Source: an uncultured Pseudokineococcus sp.
Lineage (GTDB): Bacteria; Actinomycetota; Actinomycetes; Actinomycetales; Quadrisphaeraceae
Assembly (NCBI RefSeq): GCF_947495735.1
Contig: NZ_CANMAA010000001.1
Coordinates: 124,001-188,000, forward strand
Direction: 5' to 3'
DNA: 64,000 bases
Part shown: in pieces, positions 49,602-57,621 of the stretch
How the letters are laid out: the number at the start of each line of letters is the position of its first letter
Position numbering within the stretch: the first letter of the stretch is position 1
Position numbers and translations under genes: made by a program
Notes under the pieces: model-generated
Seen by the model: the letters and a program-made list of their open reading frames with translations, nothing else
The model's database searches: none
Told to the model about the DNA's origin: nothing

Positions 49602-51854
49602 ATGACCCCACCGACCCGACCCCCGCACGTCCGCCGAGCGGCGCCCCTCGCGGCGGCCGCCCTGGCGGTGTCGCTGCTGCCGGCGGCCGCGCAGGCCGCG
49701 CCGCCCGCCTCGAGAGATGCGGCGGACGTGCCCGTCGACTGCCCGTGGATGGAGACGAGCCTGTCGCCGGCCGAGCGCACCGAGCTGCTGCTCGACGCCT
49801 CGAGCCCCCGCCAGGTGATGCGCTGGCTCGTCGAGCAGCCGGCTGCCCAGCCCGAGCGGACGACCTTCCCCGGGGGCGTCGTCTACCCCGAGCAGGTCCC
49901 GTGCACTCCGGACATCACCTTCGCCAACGGCGGACCCGGGCTCAACGCGACGGGCGCCACCGCCTTCCCCGTGCCCATCGCCGAGGCGGCGGCCTTCGAC
50001 GAGGAGCTGAGCCGGGCGAAGGGCGCGATGGTCGCCTCGGAGACCTTCCGCGCCGGGCGCAACGTCCTGCTCGGCCCGGGCATGGCCGGTGGCCGGACAC
50101 CGCTGTCGGGCCGCACGTCCGAGTACTACGGCGAGGACCCGGTGCTGTCGGGCGCTCTCACGGGGGCGAGCGCGCGCGGCCTCGAGAGCCTGCCCGACAT
50201 GCCCGTCGTCGCGAACCTCAAGCACTACGTCGCCAACGAGCAGGAGCTCGACCGCGACGCGAGCTCCAGCAACGTCGACGAGCGCACGCGGCGCCAGATC
50301 TACGACCTGCCCTTCGAGATCGCGGCCGCCGAGTCGGGAGCCGGGAGCATCATGTGCTCCTACAACCAGCTCAACGGGGTCTACGCCTGCGAGAACCCGG
50401 CGCTCGAGGACGTCGTCAAGGGCGACTGGGGCTACGAGGGCTTCGTCATGTCCGACTTCGGCGCGGTCCACTCGACGGCGGCGTCGCTGGACGCCGGCCT
50501 CGACATGGAGCTGAACCGGCCGATCTGGTACACGCCGGAGCGCCTCGAGGCCGCGCTCGCCGCGGGCGAGATCACCGACGACCAGATCCGTGCCGCCGCG
50601 ACGCGCGTGGTGCGGACCTTCATCGACGTCGGGCTCTTCGACCACCCCGTCCCCGAGGTGCCGAGCACGGACCTCATCACCCCCGAGTCCCGGGCGCTCG
50701 CGCGGGAGATGGCGGAGAAGGGCTCGGTGCTGCTCGAGAACGACGGCGTCCTGCCGCTGGGGCGCGACGACCTCGACGTCGCCGTCATCGGGCCGTGGGC
50801 GTCCGAGGAGCCGACCGGAGGCACCAGCGCCACGACCGTCTGCTCCTCCTACCTGCCGTTCGGGCGCACCGGCCTGAGCGTCCCGTGCCCGGACCTCGTG
50901 TCGCCGCTCGAGGCCATCACCGAGCGGGTCGAGGCCGCGGGCGGCACCGTCGTCTTCGACGGCGGTGACGACCCGGCGCGCGCCGCGGCCGTCGCCGCCG
51001 ACGCCGACGTCGCGCTCGTCTTCGGCTGGTACCAGATGGGCGAGACGGCCGACCGCGAGGACCTGCACCTGGAGGACGACGGCGACGCGCTCATCAGCGC
51101 CGTCGCGGCGTCCAACGACAGCACGGTCGCCGTGCTGGCCGCCGGCAGCGCCGTCGAGATGCCGTGGGTGGACGACGTCGCCGCGGTGCTGCACACCTGG
51201 TACCCCGGTCTGGAGATGGGCGGCGCCATCAGCGGCCTCCTGTGGGGCGACGTCTCGCCGTCGGGACGGCTGCCGATGACCTTCCCGCGCTCGCTGGAGG
51301 ACACCCCGACGCAGGCGCCGGAGCAGTACCCGGGCGTCTTCGCCGACGGCTCGACGGAGCGCACGGACCCGGACGCCATCCGGCAGGTCGAGTACTCCGA
51401 GGGCCTGCAGGTCGGCTACCGGTGGTACCTGGCCCAGGGGATCGACCCGCTCTTCGAGTTCGGCCACGGCCTGACCTACACGACGTTCGACTACGACAGG
51501 CTGCGGGTCACCCCTCGCGTCTCGGACGGCACGGGGCGCGTCGACGTGTCCTTCTCGCTCACCAACAGCGGTGAGCGGGCCGGCACCGAGGTCGCGCAGG
51601 TGTACGCCGAGCTGCCCGACGCGGCGGGCGAGCCCTCGCGCCGCCTCATCGCCTGGGAGCGCGTCGAGCTGGAGGCGGGGGAGACCCGCCGGGTGCGCAT
51701 CAGCATGGACGCCGAGGAGCTGGCCACGCGGCACCTCCTGCAGCACTGGGACACCGGTGTCGACGGGTGGGTGACCCCGTCCGGCCGGACGAGCGTCCAG
51801 GTGGGCCGTTCCTCGCAGGACCTGCCGCTGCGCGCGGAGGTGCGCCTGCGCTGA
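49602..51854 (+). CDS. Secreted glycoside hydrolase family 3
   Basis: A 750-residue exported enzyme. A signal peptide (residues 1-32, ending AQA) precedes the GH3 N-terminal barrel with KHYVANEQE (about 207-215) and the nucleophile Asp285 in GFVMSDFGA; the alpha/beta sandwich domain (LLENDGVLPL, ADVALVFGWYQMGETADRED) and the C-terminal Fn3-like domain (FGHGLTYTTFDY onward) follow. GH3 covers beta-glucosidases, xylosidases and arabinofuranosidases; sequence alone does not decide. Its class A operator and place between GH78 and the rhamnose importer suggest it trims the sugar next to rhamnose in plant rhamnosides, for example the beta-glucose of rutinosides. The ATG is preceded by GAGGAGGA. Confidence 0.9.
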   Translation: MTPPTRPPHVRRAAPLAAAALAVSLLPAAAQAAPPASRDAADVPVDCPWMETSLSPAERTELLLDASSPRQVMRWLVEQPAAQPERTTFPGGVVYPEQVPCTPDITFANGGPGLNATGATAFPVPIAEAAAFDEELSRAKGAMVASETFRAGRNVLLGPGMAGGRTPLSGRTSEYYGEDPVLSGALTGASARGLESLPDMPVVANLKHYVANEQELDRDASSSNVDERTRRQIYDLPFEIAAAESGAGSIMCSYNQLNGVYACENPALEDVVKGDWGYEGFVMSDFGAVHSTAASLDAGLDMELNRPIWYTPERLEAALAAGEITDDQIRAAATRVVRTFIDVGLFDHPVPEVPSTDLITPESRALAREMAEKGSVLLENDGVLPLGRDDLDVAVIGPWASEEPTGGTSATTVCSSYLPFGRTGLSVPCPDLVSPLEAITERVEAAGGTVVFDGGDDPARAAAVAADADVALVFGWYQMGETADREDLHLEDDGDALISAVAASNDSTVAVLAAGSAVEMPWVDDVAAVLHTWYPGLEMGGAISGLLWGDVSPSGRLPMTFPRSLEDTPTQAPEQYPGVFADGSTERTDPDAIRQVEYSEGLQVGYRWYLAQGIDPLFEFGHGLTYTTFDYDRLRVTPRVSDGTGRVDVSFSLTNSGERAGTEVAQVYAELPDAAGEPSRRLIAWERVELEAGETRRVRISMDAEELATRHLLQHWDTGVDGWVTPSGRTSVQVGRSSQDLPLRAEVRLR

Positions 51855-51859
51855 CCTCC

Positions 51860-51907
51860 TGCCGGGCACGGGGTCCGCGCGACGTCGCGCGGACCCCGTG
51901 CCCGGCA
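51860..51907 (+). terminator. 48-bp perfect palindrome after GH3
   Basis: The 24 bases 51860-51883 are followed directly by their exact reverse complement 51884-51907. It begins 5 bases after the GH3 stop and ends 28 bases before the -35 of rhaS. As RNA it would form a very stable hairpin, probably a terminator; it lacks a U-tract. Confidence 0.75.
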
Positions 51908-51935
51908 CCCGAGCCCGCGCGCGGCCGCCCGACCC

Positions 51936-51989
51936 TTGACGTCGCACTGTGCGCACCCCTTCCTTCCGCGTGCCGGTGAAACGATCCAC
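51936..51989 (+). promoter_or_regulatory. Putative promoter and class A operator of the CUT2 operon
   Basis: TTGACG at 51936-51941 is a good -35; the -10 is weak. The palindrome-like GTGAAACGATCCAC (51976-51989) lies 27 bases before rhaS and matches the class A pattern with central CG. Confidence 0.6.
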
Positions 51990-52016
51990 GAGCACCTCAC
52001 CCACGAAGGAGTGGCC

Positions 52017-53063
52017 ATGACCACGACGCGCTACCTCACCCGCGCTGCGGTGCTCGCAGCGATCGCCCTGACCGCCTCGGCCTGCGGCCAGGGGTCCGGC
52101 GGATCGGCTCCCGCGGGCGGGGGCGGAGAGTCCGGCGGCAGCGGGGGCTCGGACTCCTACACGGTGGCCTTCGTGCCCAAGCTCCAGGGCGTGCCCTACT
52201 TCGAGGCCATGAACACCGGCGGCGAGGCGGCCTGCGAGGAGCTCGGCTGCGAGTGGCTGTACCAGGGCCCGGTGGAGGCCGACGCCGCGGCGCAGTCCGA
52301 CATCGTCCGCTCCTTCATCCAGCAGGGCGTCGACGCCCTGGTCGTCGCCCCGAACGACCCCGACTCGATCGCCCCCCTGCTCCAGCAGGCCGCTGACGCC
52401 GGTATCGCCGTGGCGACGTCGGACACCGACGCGCCGGGCAGCGCCCGCGAGGTGTTCGTGAGCCAGGCGTCGACCCAGGGCATCGGCGAGGGCCTCACGG
52501 ACGCGCTGCTCGAGGGCATGGGCGGCTCCGGGCAGTACGCCATCGTCTCCTGCGGCGAGACGGCCCAGAACCTCAACGCCTGGATCGAGGTCCAGCGGGA
52601 GTACACGGCGTCGGAGTACCCCGACGCCGAGATCGTGGACGTCGTCTACGCGGGGGAGGACCAGGCGCGCGCCACGCAGCTGGCCACCGACCTGCTCAAC
52701 GCCAACCCCGAGCTCACCGGGCTCGTCGGGGAGTGCACGTCCTCGGCGCCGGGCGTGGCCCAGGCCGTCCGCGACGCCGGTCGCATCGGCGAGGTCTCCA
52801 CGGTCGGCCTCGGCACCCCGCAGTCGATGCTGCCCTACCTCGAGGACGGCTCGTCGTCGGCGGCGATCCTCTGGGACGTCGAGGCGCTGGGGTACCTGAC
52901 CGCCTACGCCGGCGTGCAGCTGGCCTCGGGCGAGGGCTTCGGGGACATCTCCGCCGTCACCGACCAGGTCCCCGACGCCACCTACGACAAGGCGGAGCAG
53001 ACGCTCCTGCTCGGCCCGCCGCTGCGGATCACCGCCGACAACGCCGGCGACTACGACTACTGA
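52017..53063 (+). CDS. rhaS: CUT2 (rhamnose-type) ABC transporter substrate-binding lipoprotein
   Basis: A 348-residue periplasmic-binding-protein-like lipoprotein; signal ending TASAC with Cys23, then a Gly/Ser-rich linker. VAFVPKLQGVPYFEAMNTGGEAACEELG and GVDALVVAPNDPDSIAPLLQQA are hallmarks of the RhaS/LsrB branch of family 4 pentose/deoxyhexose binding proteins. GAAGGAG precedes the ATG. With the following ATPase and two permeases it forms a RhaSTPQ-like importer for L-rhamnose; the class A operator and the rhamnose genes around support this. Autoinducer-2 or another sugar is a less likely alternative. Confidence 0.88.
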   Translation: MTTTRYLTRAAVLAAIALTASACGQGSGGSAPAGGGGESGGSGGSDSYTVAFVPKLQGVPYFEAMNTGGEAACEELGCEWLYQGPVEADAAAQSDIVRSFIQQGVDALVVAPNDPDSIAPLLQQAADAGIAVATSDTDAPGSAREVFVSQASTQGIGEGLTDALLEGMGGSGQYAIVSCGETAQNLNAWIEVQREYTASEYPDAEIVDVVYAGEDQARATQLATDLLNANPELTGLVGECTSSAPGVAQAVRDAGRIGEVSTVGLGTPQSMLPYLEDGSSSAAILWDVEALGYLTAYAGVQLASGEGFGDISAVTDQVPDATYDKAEQTLLLGPPLRITADNAGDYDY

Positions 53064-53083
53064 GGGGCGGAGGGTCGAGCGCG

Positions 53084-54619
53084 GTGGAGCCGCGACCGCA
53101 GGGCGCCGAGGAGGCGCACCGGCTCGAGATGACCGGCATCGCCAAGAGCTACGGCGCGGTCCGGGCCATCCGGTCCGGCGAGCTGCGGGTGCGGCCGGGC
53201 ACGGTCCACGCCCTCGTCGGCGAGAACGGGGCGGGCAAGTCGACGCTCATCAAGATCCTCGCCGGCGCCGAGCAGCCCGACAGCGGTGAGATCCGCATCG
53301 ACGGCCGCCCGGTGGGGGTGGGCAGCACCGCGGCGGCCATCGACCTCGGCGTCGCGACCGTCTACCAGGAGCCGCAGCTGTTCCCGGACCTGACCGTCGC
53401 CGAGAACGTCTTCCTCGGCCGCGAGCTGCGCCGGCGCGGCCAGGTCGACTGGGTGGCGCAGAACGCCCGGGTCGTGGAGCTGCTGGAGCTCATCGGCCTG
53501 CCCGCCCGGTACGCGACGGCGCCGGTCCGGGACCTGTCCATCGCCGAGCAGCAGCAGGTGTCGATCGCCAAGGCCCTCGGCGGGGAGGCGCGCATCCTCA
53601 TCCTCGACGAGCCCTCCGCCATCCTCACGGACTCCGAGATCGAGGTCCTCTTCGGGGTCGTGCGCCGCCTCGTGGCGACGGGCGTCTCGGTCGTCTACAT
53701 CTCCCACCGCCTGGACGAGCTCTTCACGATCGCCTCGGAGGTGACGGTGATGCGGGACGGCGAGACCGTGGGCAGCTACGCCATCGAGGACCTCACCGTG
53801 CGCCGGCTCGTCGAGCTCATGGTCGGCGGGACGCCGGTGGAGGCCACCGGCCGGCGGGACGTCCCCGACGTCCCGCCCCTCCTGCGCCTCGAGGGCGTCT
53901 CGAGCGGCGACCGGCTCACCGAGCTGGACCTGGCCGTGCGCCCGGGCGAGGTGGTCACGCTGTACGGCCTGGTCGGCTGCGGCGCCGCGGACGCCGCGGA
54001 GGTCGTCTACGGCATCCGCCGGGCGAGCGCCGGACGGGTCCTCCTCGACGGCGCGCCCGTCGCGCCGCGGTCGCCGCGCCACGCCAGGGCGCTGGGCATC
54101 GGCCTGCTGCCCTCGGACCGCAAGCGCCAGGGGTCCTTCTCCTTCCAGTCCATCTCCTTCAACATCGCGGCCGGCAACCTGCCGCTGCTGTCCCGCGCGG
54201 GGGTCTGGGTGGACCGGCGCAGGGAGCGGCAGGTGGCGCGGGAGGCGATCGCGCGCTTCTCGGTCAAGACCCCGCACGAGCGCCAGCCCATCTCCTCGAT
54301 GTCCGGCGGCAACGCCCAGAAGGTCGTCCTGGCGCGCCAGCTCGTCGAGCGCCCGCGGGTGCTGGTGCTGGCCGAGCCGACGCAGGGGGTCGACGTGGGC
54401 GCGAAGGAGGAGATCCACCGGATCGTCCGGGGCATCGCCGACGAGGGCTCGGCCGTGCTCGTCGTCACCACCGACCTCGGCGAGGCGATCCGCCTGTCCG
54501 ACCGGCTCGTCGTCCTGCGCGCCGGGCGCGCGGTCGCCGAGTTCGCCCCCGGAGCCAGCCAGGCCGACGTCCTCGCGGCGGCGGCGGGCGACACCGCGGA
54601 CCGGGCGGTGCCGGCGTGA
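53084..54619 (+). CDS. CUT2 sugar ABC transporter ATP-binding protein (RhaT-like, two NBDs)
   Basis: A 511-residue tandem ATPase. NBD1 has Walker A GENGAGKS (46-53), LSIAEQQQVSIAKAL as signature and ILILDEPSA as Walker B. NBD2 lacks a true Walker A (LYGLVGCGAADAAEV), as is usual in this family, but keeps SSMSGGNAQKVVLARQL; its Walker B reads VLVLAEPTQGVDVG, with Ala in place of the usual Asp. The GTG start at 53084 has GGAGGG 9 bases upstream; the frame is open further back into rhaS. The stop overlaps the next start by 4 bases. This is the only sugar-importer ATPase in the window. Confidence 0.9.
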   Translation: MEPRPQGAEEAHRLEMTGIAKSYGAVRAIRSGELRVRPGTVHALVGENGAGKSTLIKILAGAEQPDSGEIRIDGRPVGVGSTAAAIDLGVATVYQEPQLFPDLTVAENVFLGRELRRRGQVDWVAQNARVVELLELIGLPARYATAPVRDLSIAEQQQVSIAKALGGEARILILDEPSAILTDSEIEVLFGVVRRLVATGVSVVYISHRLDELFTIASEVTVMRDGETVGSYAIEDLTVRRLVELMVGGTPVEATGRRDVPDVPPLLRLEGVSSGDRLTELDLAVRPGEVVTLYGLVGCGAADAAEVVYGIRRASAGRVLLDGAPVAPRSPRHARALGIGLLPSDRKRQGSFSFQSISFNIAAGNLPLLSRAGVWVDRRRERQVAREAIARFSVKTPHERQPISSMSGGNAQKVVLARQLVERPRVLVLAEPTQGVDVGAKEEIHRIVRGIADEGSAVLVVTTDLGEAIRLSDRLVVLRAGRAVAEFAPGASQADVLAAAAGDTADRAVPA

Positions 54620-55638
54620 GCGTCCCGAGCCCGGCGCGCAGCCGGGGCCGCGAGGGGGCCTCCGCCTCGAGCGGACGGGTGCTGCCCTTCCCGGTGACCG
54701 GTCAGGAGCTCGTGCTCCTGGGCGTCATCGCCGCGCTGTGGCTGGTGCTCGGCCTGGCGACCCCGGCCTTCCTCACCAGCGGGTCGCTCGTGCCGCTGCT
54801 CGTGTCGACGGCCCCGATCGCCCTCGTCGGCCTCGGCGTCACCGTGGTCATCATCTCCGGCGGCATCGACGTCTCCGTCGGGTCGATCGTCATGGTCTGC
54901 GCCGCGGTGACCGCCACGGCGATGACGGCGGGGGACGTGCCGCTGGTGCTCGCCCTCCTGCTGTCCGTGGCCGTCGGCGGGGCGCTCGGGCTGGTCAACG
55001 GGGTGCTCGTCGCCTACGGGCGCGTCCACGCCATCATCATCACGTTCGGGACGCTCAACATCTTCCGCTACGTCGGGCTGCAGGTCTTCGACGGCAGCAC
55101 GGTGGACGGCATCCCGGCCACCCTGGCCGTCTTCGGCCGCGGCGAGGCGGGCCGCACCGCCGGGGTGCCGCACAGCTTCCTGCTCGTCGTGATCCTGGCG
55201 CTGGCCGCCTGGGTCGCCCTGCGGCACACGGCCGGCGGCCGGCACTACTACGCCATCGGCGGGGACGCCCACGCCGCGCGCCTGGCGGGCGTCGCCGTCC
55301 GTCCCCGGGTCCTGCTGGCGTACGTGCTGACGGGCCTGCTGACGGGTCTCGCCGCCTGCTTCGTGATCGCCCAGGGCACCTCGACGCTGGCCCCGAACGT
55401 CGGTCTGGGGCTCGAGCTGTCGGCCATCGCCGCCGTGGTCATCGGCGGCACCTCCATCACCGGCGGACGGGGCTCGGTGCTGGGCACCGTGCTGGGAGCC
55501 CTGCTCGTGCAGACCGTCGCCTCGGGGATCATCCAGCTCGGCTGGCCGTCGCAGCTGTCGAGCCTGTTCATCGGCGTCTTCATCATCGTCGCGGTCGGCG
55601 TGGACCTCCTGCGCCAGCGCGGGAGGAGCTCCTCGTGA
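54616..55638 (+). CDS. CUT2 sugar ABC transporter permease (RhaP-like)
   Basis: A 340-residue permease of the ribose/rhamnose branch, with about ten hydrophobic segments. VVIISGGIDVSVGSIVMVCA (family signature SGGIDLSVG), VNGVLVAYGRVHAIIITFGTL, YAIGGDAHAARLAGV and VVIGGTSITGGRGSVLGTVLGA are typical. The start GTG overlaps the ATPase stop (GTGA) and the stop overlaps the next GTG. It pairs with the following permease. Confidence 0.92.
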   Translation: MSVPSPARSRGREGASASSGRVLPFPVTGQELVLLGVIAALWLVLGLATPAFLTSGSLVPLLVSTAPIALVGLGVTVVIISGGIDVSVGSIVMVCAAVTATAMTAGDVPLVLALLLSVAVGGALGLVNGVLVAYGRVHAIIITFGTLNIFRYVGLQVFDGSTVDGIPATLAVFGRGEAGRTAGVPHSFLLVVILALAAWVALRHTAGGRHYYAIGGDAHAARLAGVAVRPRVLLAYVLTGLLTGLAACFVIAQGTSTLAPNVGLGLELSAIAAVVIGGTSITGGRGSVLGTVLGALLVQTVASGIIQLGWPSQLSSLFIGVFIIVAVGVDLLRQRGRSSS

Positions 55639-56747
55639 CCACGTCGGCACCGGACCGCAGCGCGCCGTCGGCGCCCACGGGAGCCTCCTCGCCCGAGCCC
55701 GGTCGGGGCCGCGCGGGCGGCGCCTCCCGGGTGGGCTCGGCCGTGCTGCGCGCCGTCCTCACCCAGCGCGTCGTCCTGCTCGTGGTCCTCCTCGCCGTCG
55801 TCGTCGGGGTCTTCTGGAACCTGAGCGCCCGCAACTACCTCTCGGCCCCCTACGACGCCGGCTACATGGCCCTGGCCCTGATCAACCTGCCCCCGCTCGT
55901 GATGCTGGGGCTCGCCCAGCTCCTCGTGATCACCTCGGGGCGCGGGGGGATCGACCTGTCCGTGGGCGCGATCGTGTCGCTGACGGGCATGGTCTTCGGG
56001 CTCGCGCACGGGCGGTGGGGATGGTCGCTCGTGGCGGCGATCGCGCTCGCCGTCGTCTTCGGGGCGCTGTGCGGGGCCTTCAACGGCGCCCTCGTCGCCT
56101 ACCTCGGCTTCCCCCCGCTGATCACGACGCTCGCGACGTACTACGCGTTCTCGTCGCTGGCCGTCGTGGTGACGGCGCAGCAGCCGATCAGCACCCCGCC
56201 GGTCCAGGAGCTCTACTTCCTGGCGCGCGCCGTCCCGGTCGTCGGCGAGGTCGCCCTGCCGCTGAGCATCCTCGTCTTCCTCGTCCCGACGGTGCTCGTC
56301 GTGTGGCTGGTGACGGCGCGGACGGCGCTCGGCCGACGGCTCTACGCGATCGGGACGAACGACGTCGCCGCCGAGTGGTCGGGCATCGACGTGCGGCGCA
56401 CGCGCTTCCTCGCCTTCACCGGTGCCGGCCTGATCTCGGGCCTCGTCGCCGTGGTGGTCACCGCGCAGTTCGCCTCGGCGCGCCCCGACGCGGGGACGGC
56501 GGGCAACGGACTGGCCCTGCCGGCGATCACCATCGCCGTCCTCGGCGGTGTGGCCATCACGGGTGGCGTCGGTCGCGTCTCGGGCGTCGTCCTCGCCGCC
56601 CTGCTCGTCGTGTGGCTGAACGCGGGCATCCTCCTGGCCGTCCCGGGCAACGCGGGCAGCCAGCTGCAGCTGCTCGCCCTGGGCGTCGTGCTCGTGGCCG
56701 CCGCCCTGCTCAACGGGCTCTCCCTGCGGCGCTACGGCGGGGCCTGA
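55635..56747 (+). CDS. CUT2 sugar ABC transporter permease (RhaQ-like)
   Basis: A 370-residue permease; a 45-residue Pro/Ser/Gly-rich cytoplasmic N-terminus is followed by the membrane domain. ITSGRGGIDLSVGAIVSLTG, FNGALVAYLGFPPLITTLATYY, YAIGTNDVAAEWSGIDV and LGGVAITGGVGRVSGVVLAALL are family segments. GGGAGGAG lies before the GTG start, which overlaps the upstream stop. It is the last gene of the rhaS operon. Confidence 0.92.
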   Translation: MTTSAPDRSAPSAPTGASSPEPGRGRAGGASRVGSAVLRAVLTQRVVLLVVLLAVVVGVFWNLSARNYLSAPYDAGYMALALINLPPLVMLGLAQLLVITSGRGGIDLSVGAIVSLTGMVFGLAHGRWGWSLVAAIALAVVFGALCGAFNGALVAYLGFPPLITTLATYYAFSSLAVVVTAQQPISTPPVQELYFLARAVPVVGEVALPLSILVFLVPTVLVVWLVTARTALGRRLYAIGTNDVAAEWSGIDVRRTRFLAFTGAGLISGLVAVVVTAQFASARPDAGTAGNGLALPAITIAVLGGVAITGGVGRVSGVVLAALLVVWLNAGILLAVPGNAGSQLQLLALGVVLVAAALLNGLSLRRYGGA

Positions 56748-56781
56748 CCGCGCGCCCCGGTGCCGCGCGGGTGACCGGTGC

Positions 56782-57492
56782 TCAGCCGAGCCCGGCCTCG
56801 GCGGAGAAGCCCTCGATGTGAGCCCGCACCGCGGCCGCCGCCTCGTCGGGGGAGCCCGCGCGCACGAGGTCGAGCACCGAGCGGTGCTCGAGGCGCAGCC
56901 GGGCCACGGTGGTCGGCCAGCTCGGCAGCGCGGGCACCGCGGCCATCACGTAGCCGTGGATCGCCTCGCGCAGGGAGGCCATCACGGCCTCGACGACGGC
57001 GTTGCCCGCGGCCGCCGCCAGGGCGACGTGGAACTCGGCGTCGAGGAGGTGGTAGCGGGCGGCGTCGTCCGGCGCCTCCTCGGCGGCGGCGTCCATGGCC
57101 CCCAGCAGGCGGTCGGCGTCCGCGAGGTCGGGGCCGGCGCCCGCCCGGGCCCGGCGCGCGGCCTCGGCGACCGCCCAGGTCTCGAGCAGCACGCGGGTGG
57201 CGACGACGTCGGCGATGGGCAGGCGGGAGGTGGCGGCGTGCAGCCGCAGCGCCGCGCCCAGGGGAGCGGCCGGCTCGCCCACGACGACGGCGCCCGCCTC
57301 GGGGCCCGACCCGGCGGCGGTGCGGACGACGCCCATCGCCTCCAGCACGCGCACGGCCTCGCGCACCGAGGAGCGGCTGACCCCGAGCTGCTCGGCCAGC
57401 GCGCGCTCGGCCGGCAGCCGGCCGCCGAGCGCGACCCGGCCCGCGACCAGCTCGCCCTCGAGGTGGGCCAGGACCAGCTCGTGGGCGCGCAC
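56782..57492 (-). CDS. GntR family (FadR/FCD) transcriptional regulator, probable regulator of lutABC
   Basis: A 236-residue regulator with a winged HTH at about residues 5-65 (LPAERALAEQLGVSRSSVREAVRVLEAMGVV) and an all-helical FCD ligand domain at about 85-225 with the metal-ligand-type pattern DAEFHVALAAAAGN and EHRSVLDLVRAG. It is divergently transcribed from lutA with a shared control region containing a perfect FadR-type palindrome, so it is probably an LldR/LutR-like lactate sensor. No ribosome site precedes the GTG, suggesting a leaderless transcript. The frame remains open upstream through lutA, without HTH homology. Confidence 0.88.
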   Translation of the reverse strand: MRAHELVLAHLEGELVAGRVALGGRLPAERALAEQLGVSRSSVREAVRVLEAMGVVRTAAGSGPEAGAVVVGEPAAPLGAALRLHAATSRLPIADVVATRVLLETWAVAEAARRARAGAGPDLADADRLLGAMDAAAEEAPDDAARYHLLDAEFHVALAAAAGNAVVEAVMASLREAIHGYVMAAVPALPSWPTTVARLRLEHRSVLDLVRAGSPDEAAAAVRAHIEGFSAEAGLG

Positions 57493-57519
57493 AGCGGGCA
57501 GCGTAGGCGCGCCGGCCCG

Positions 57520-57567
57520 TTGTCCGCGGCGACCGCATGACCTACCGTCACGTGTGGTCGGACCACA
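57520..57567 (+). promoter_or_regulatory. lutABC promoter with FadR-type operator
   Basis: TTGTCC (57520-57525), 17 bases, TACCGT (57543-57548). The perfect 15-base palindrome TGTGGTCGGACCACA (57553-57567) follows; its core TGGTCGGACCA fits the FadR-subfamily consensus TNGTNNNACNA. Binding would block lutA and could control the divergent regulator. Confidence 0.75.
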
Positions 57568-57621
57568 GGCGGTCCGCGCCGACGACGAGGCGCCCACGAC
57601 GAGGTGCCGGAGGAGGTCCGC

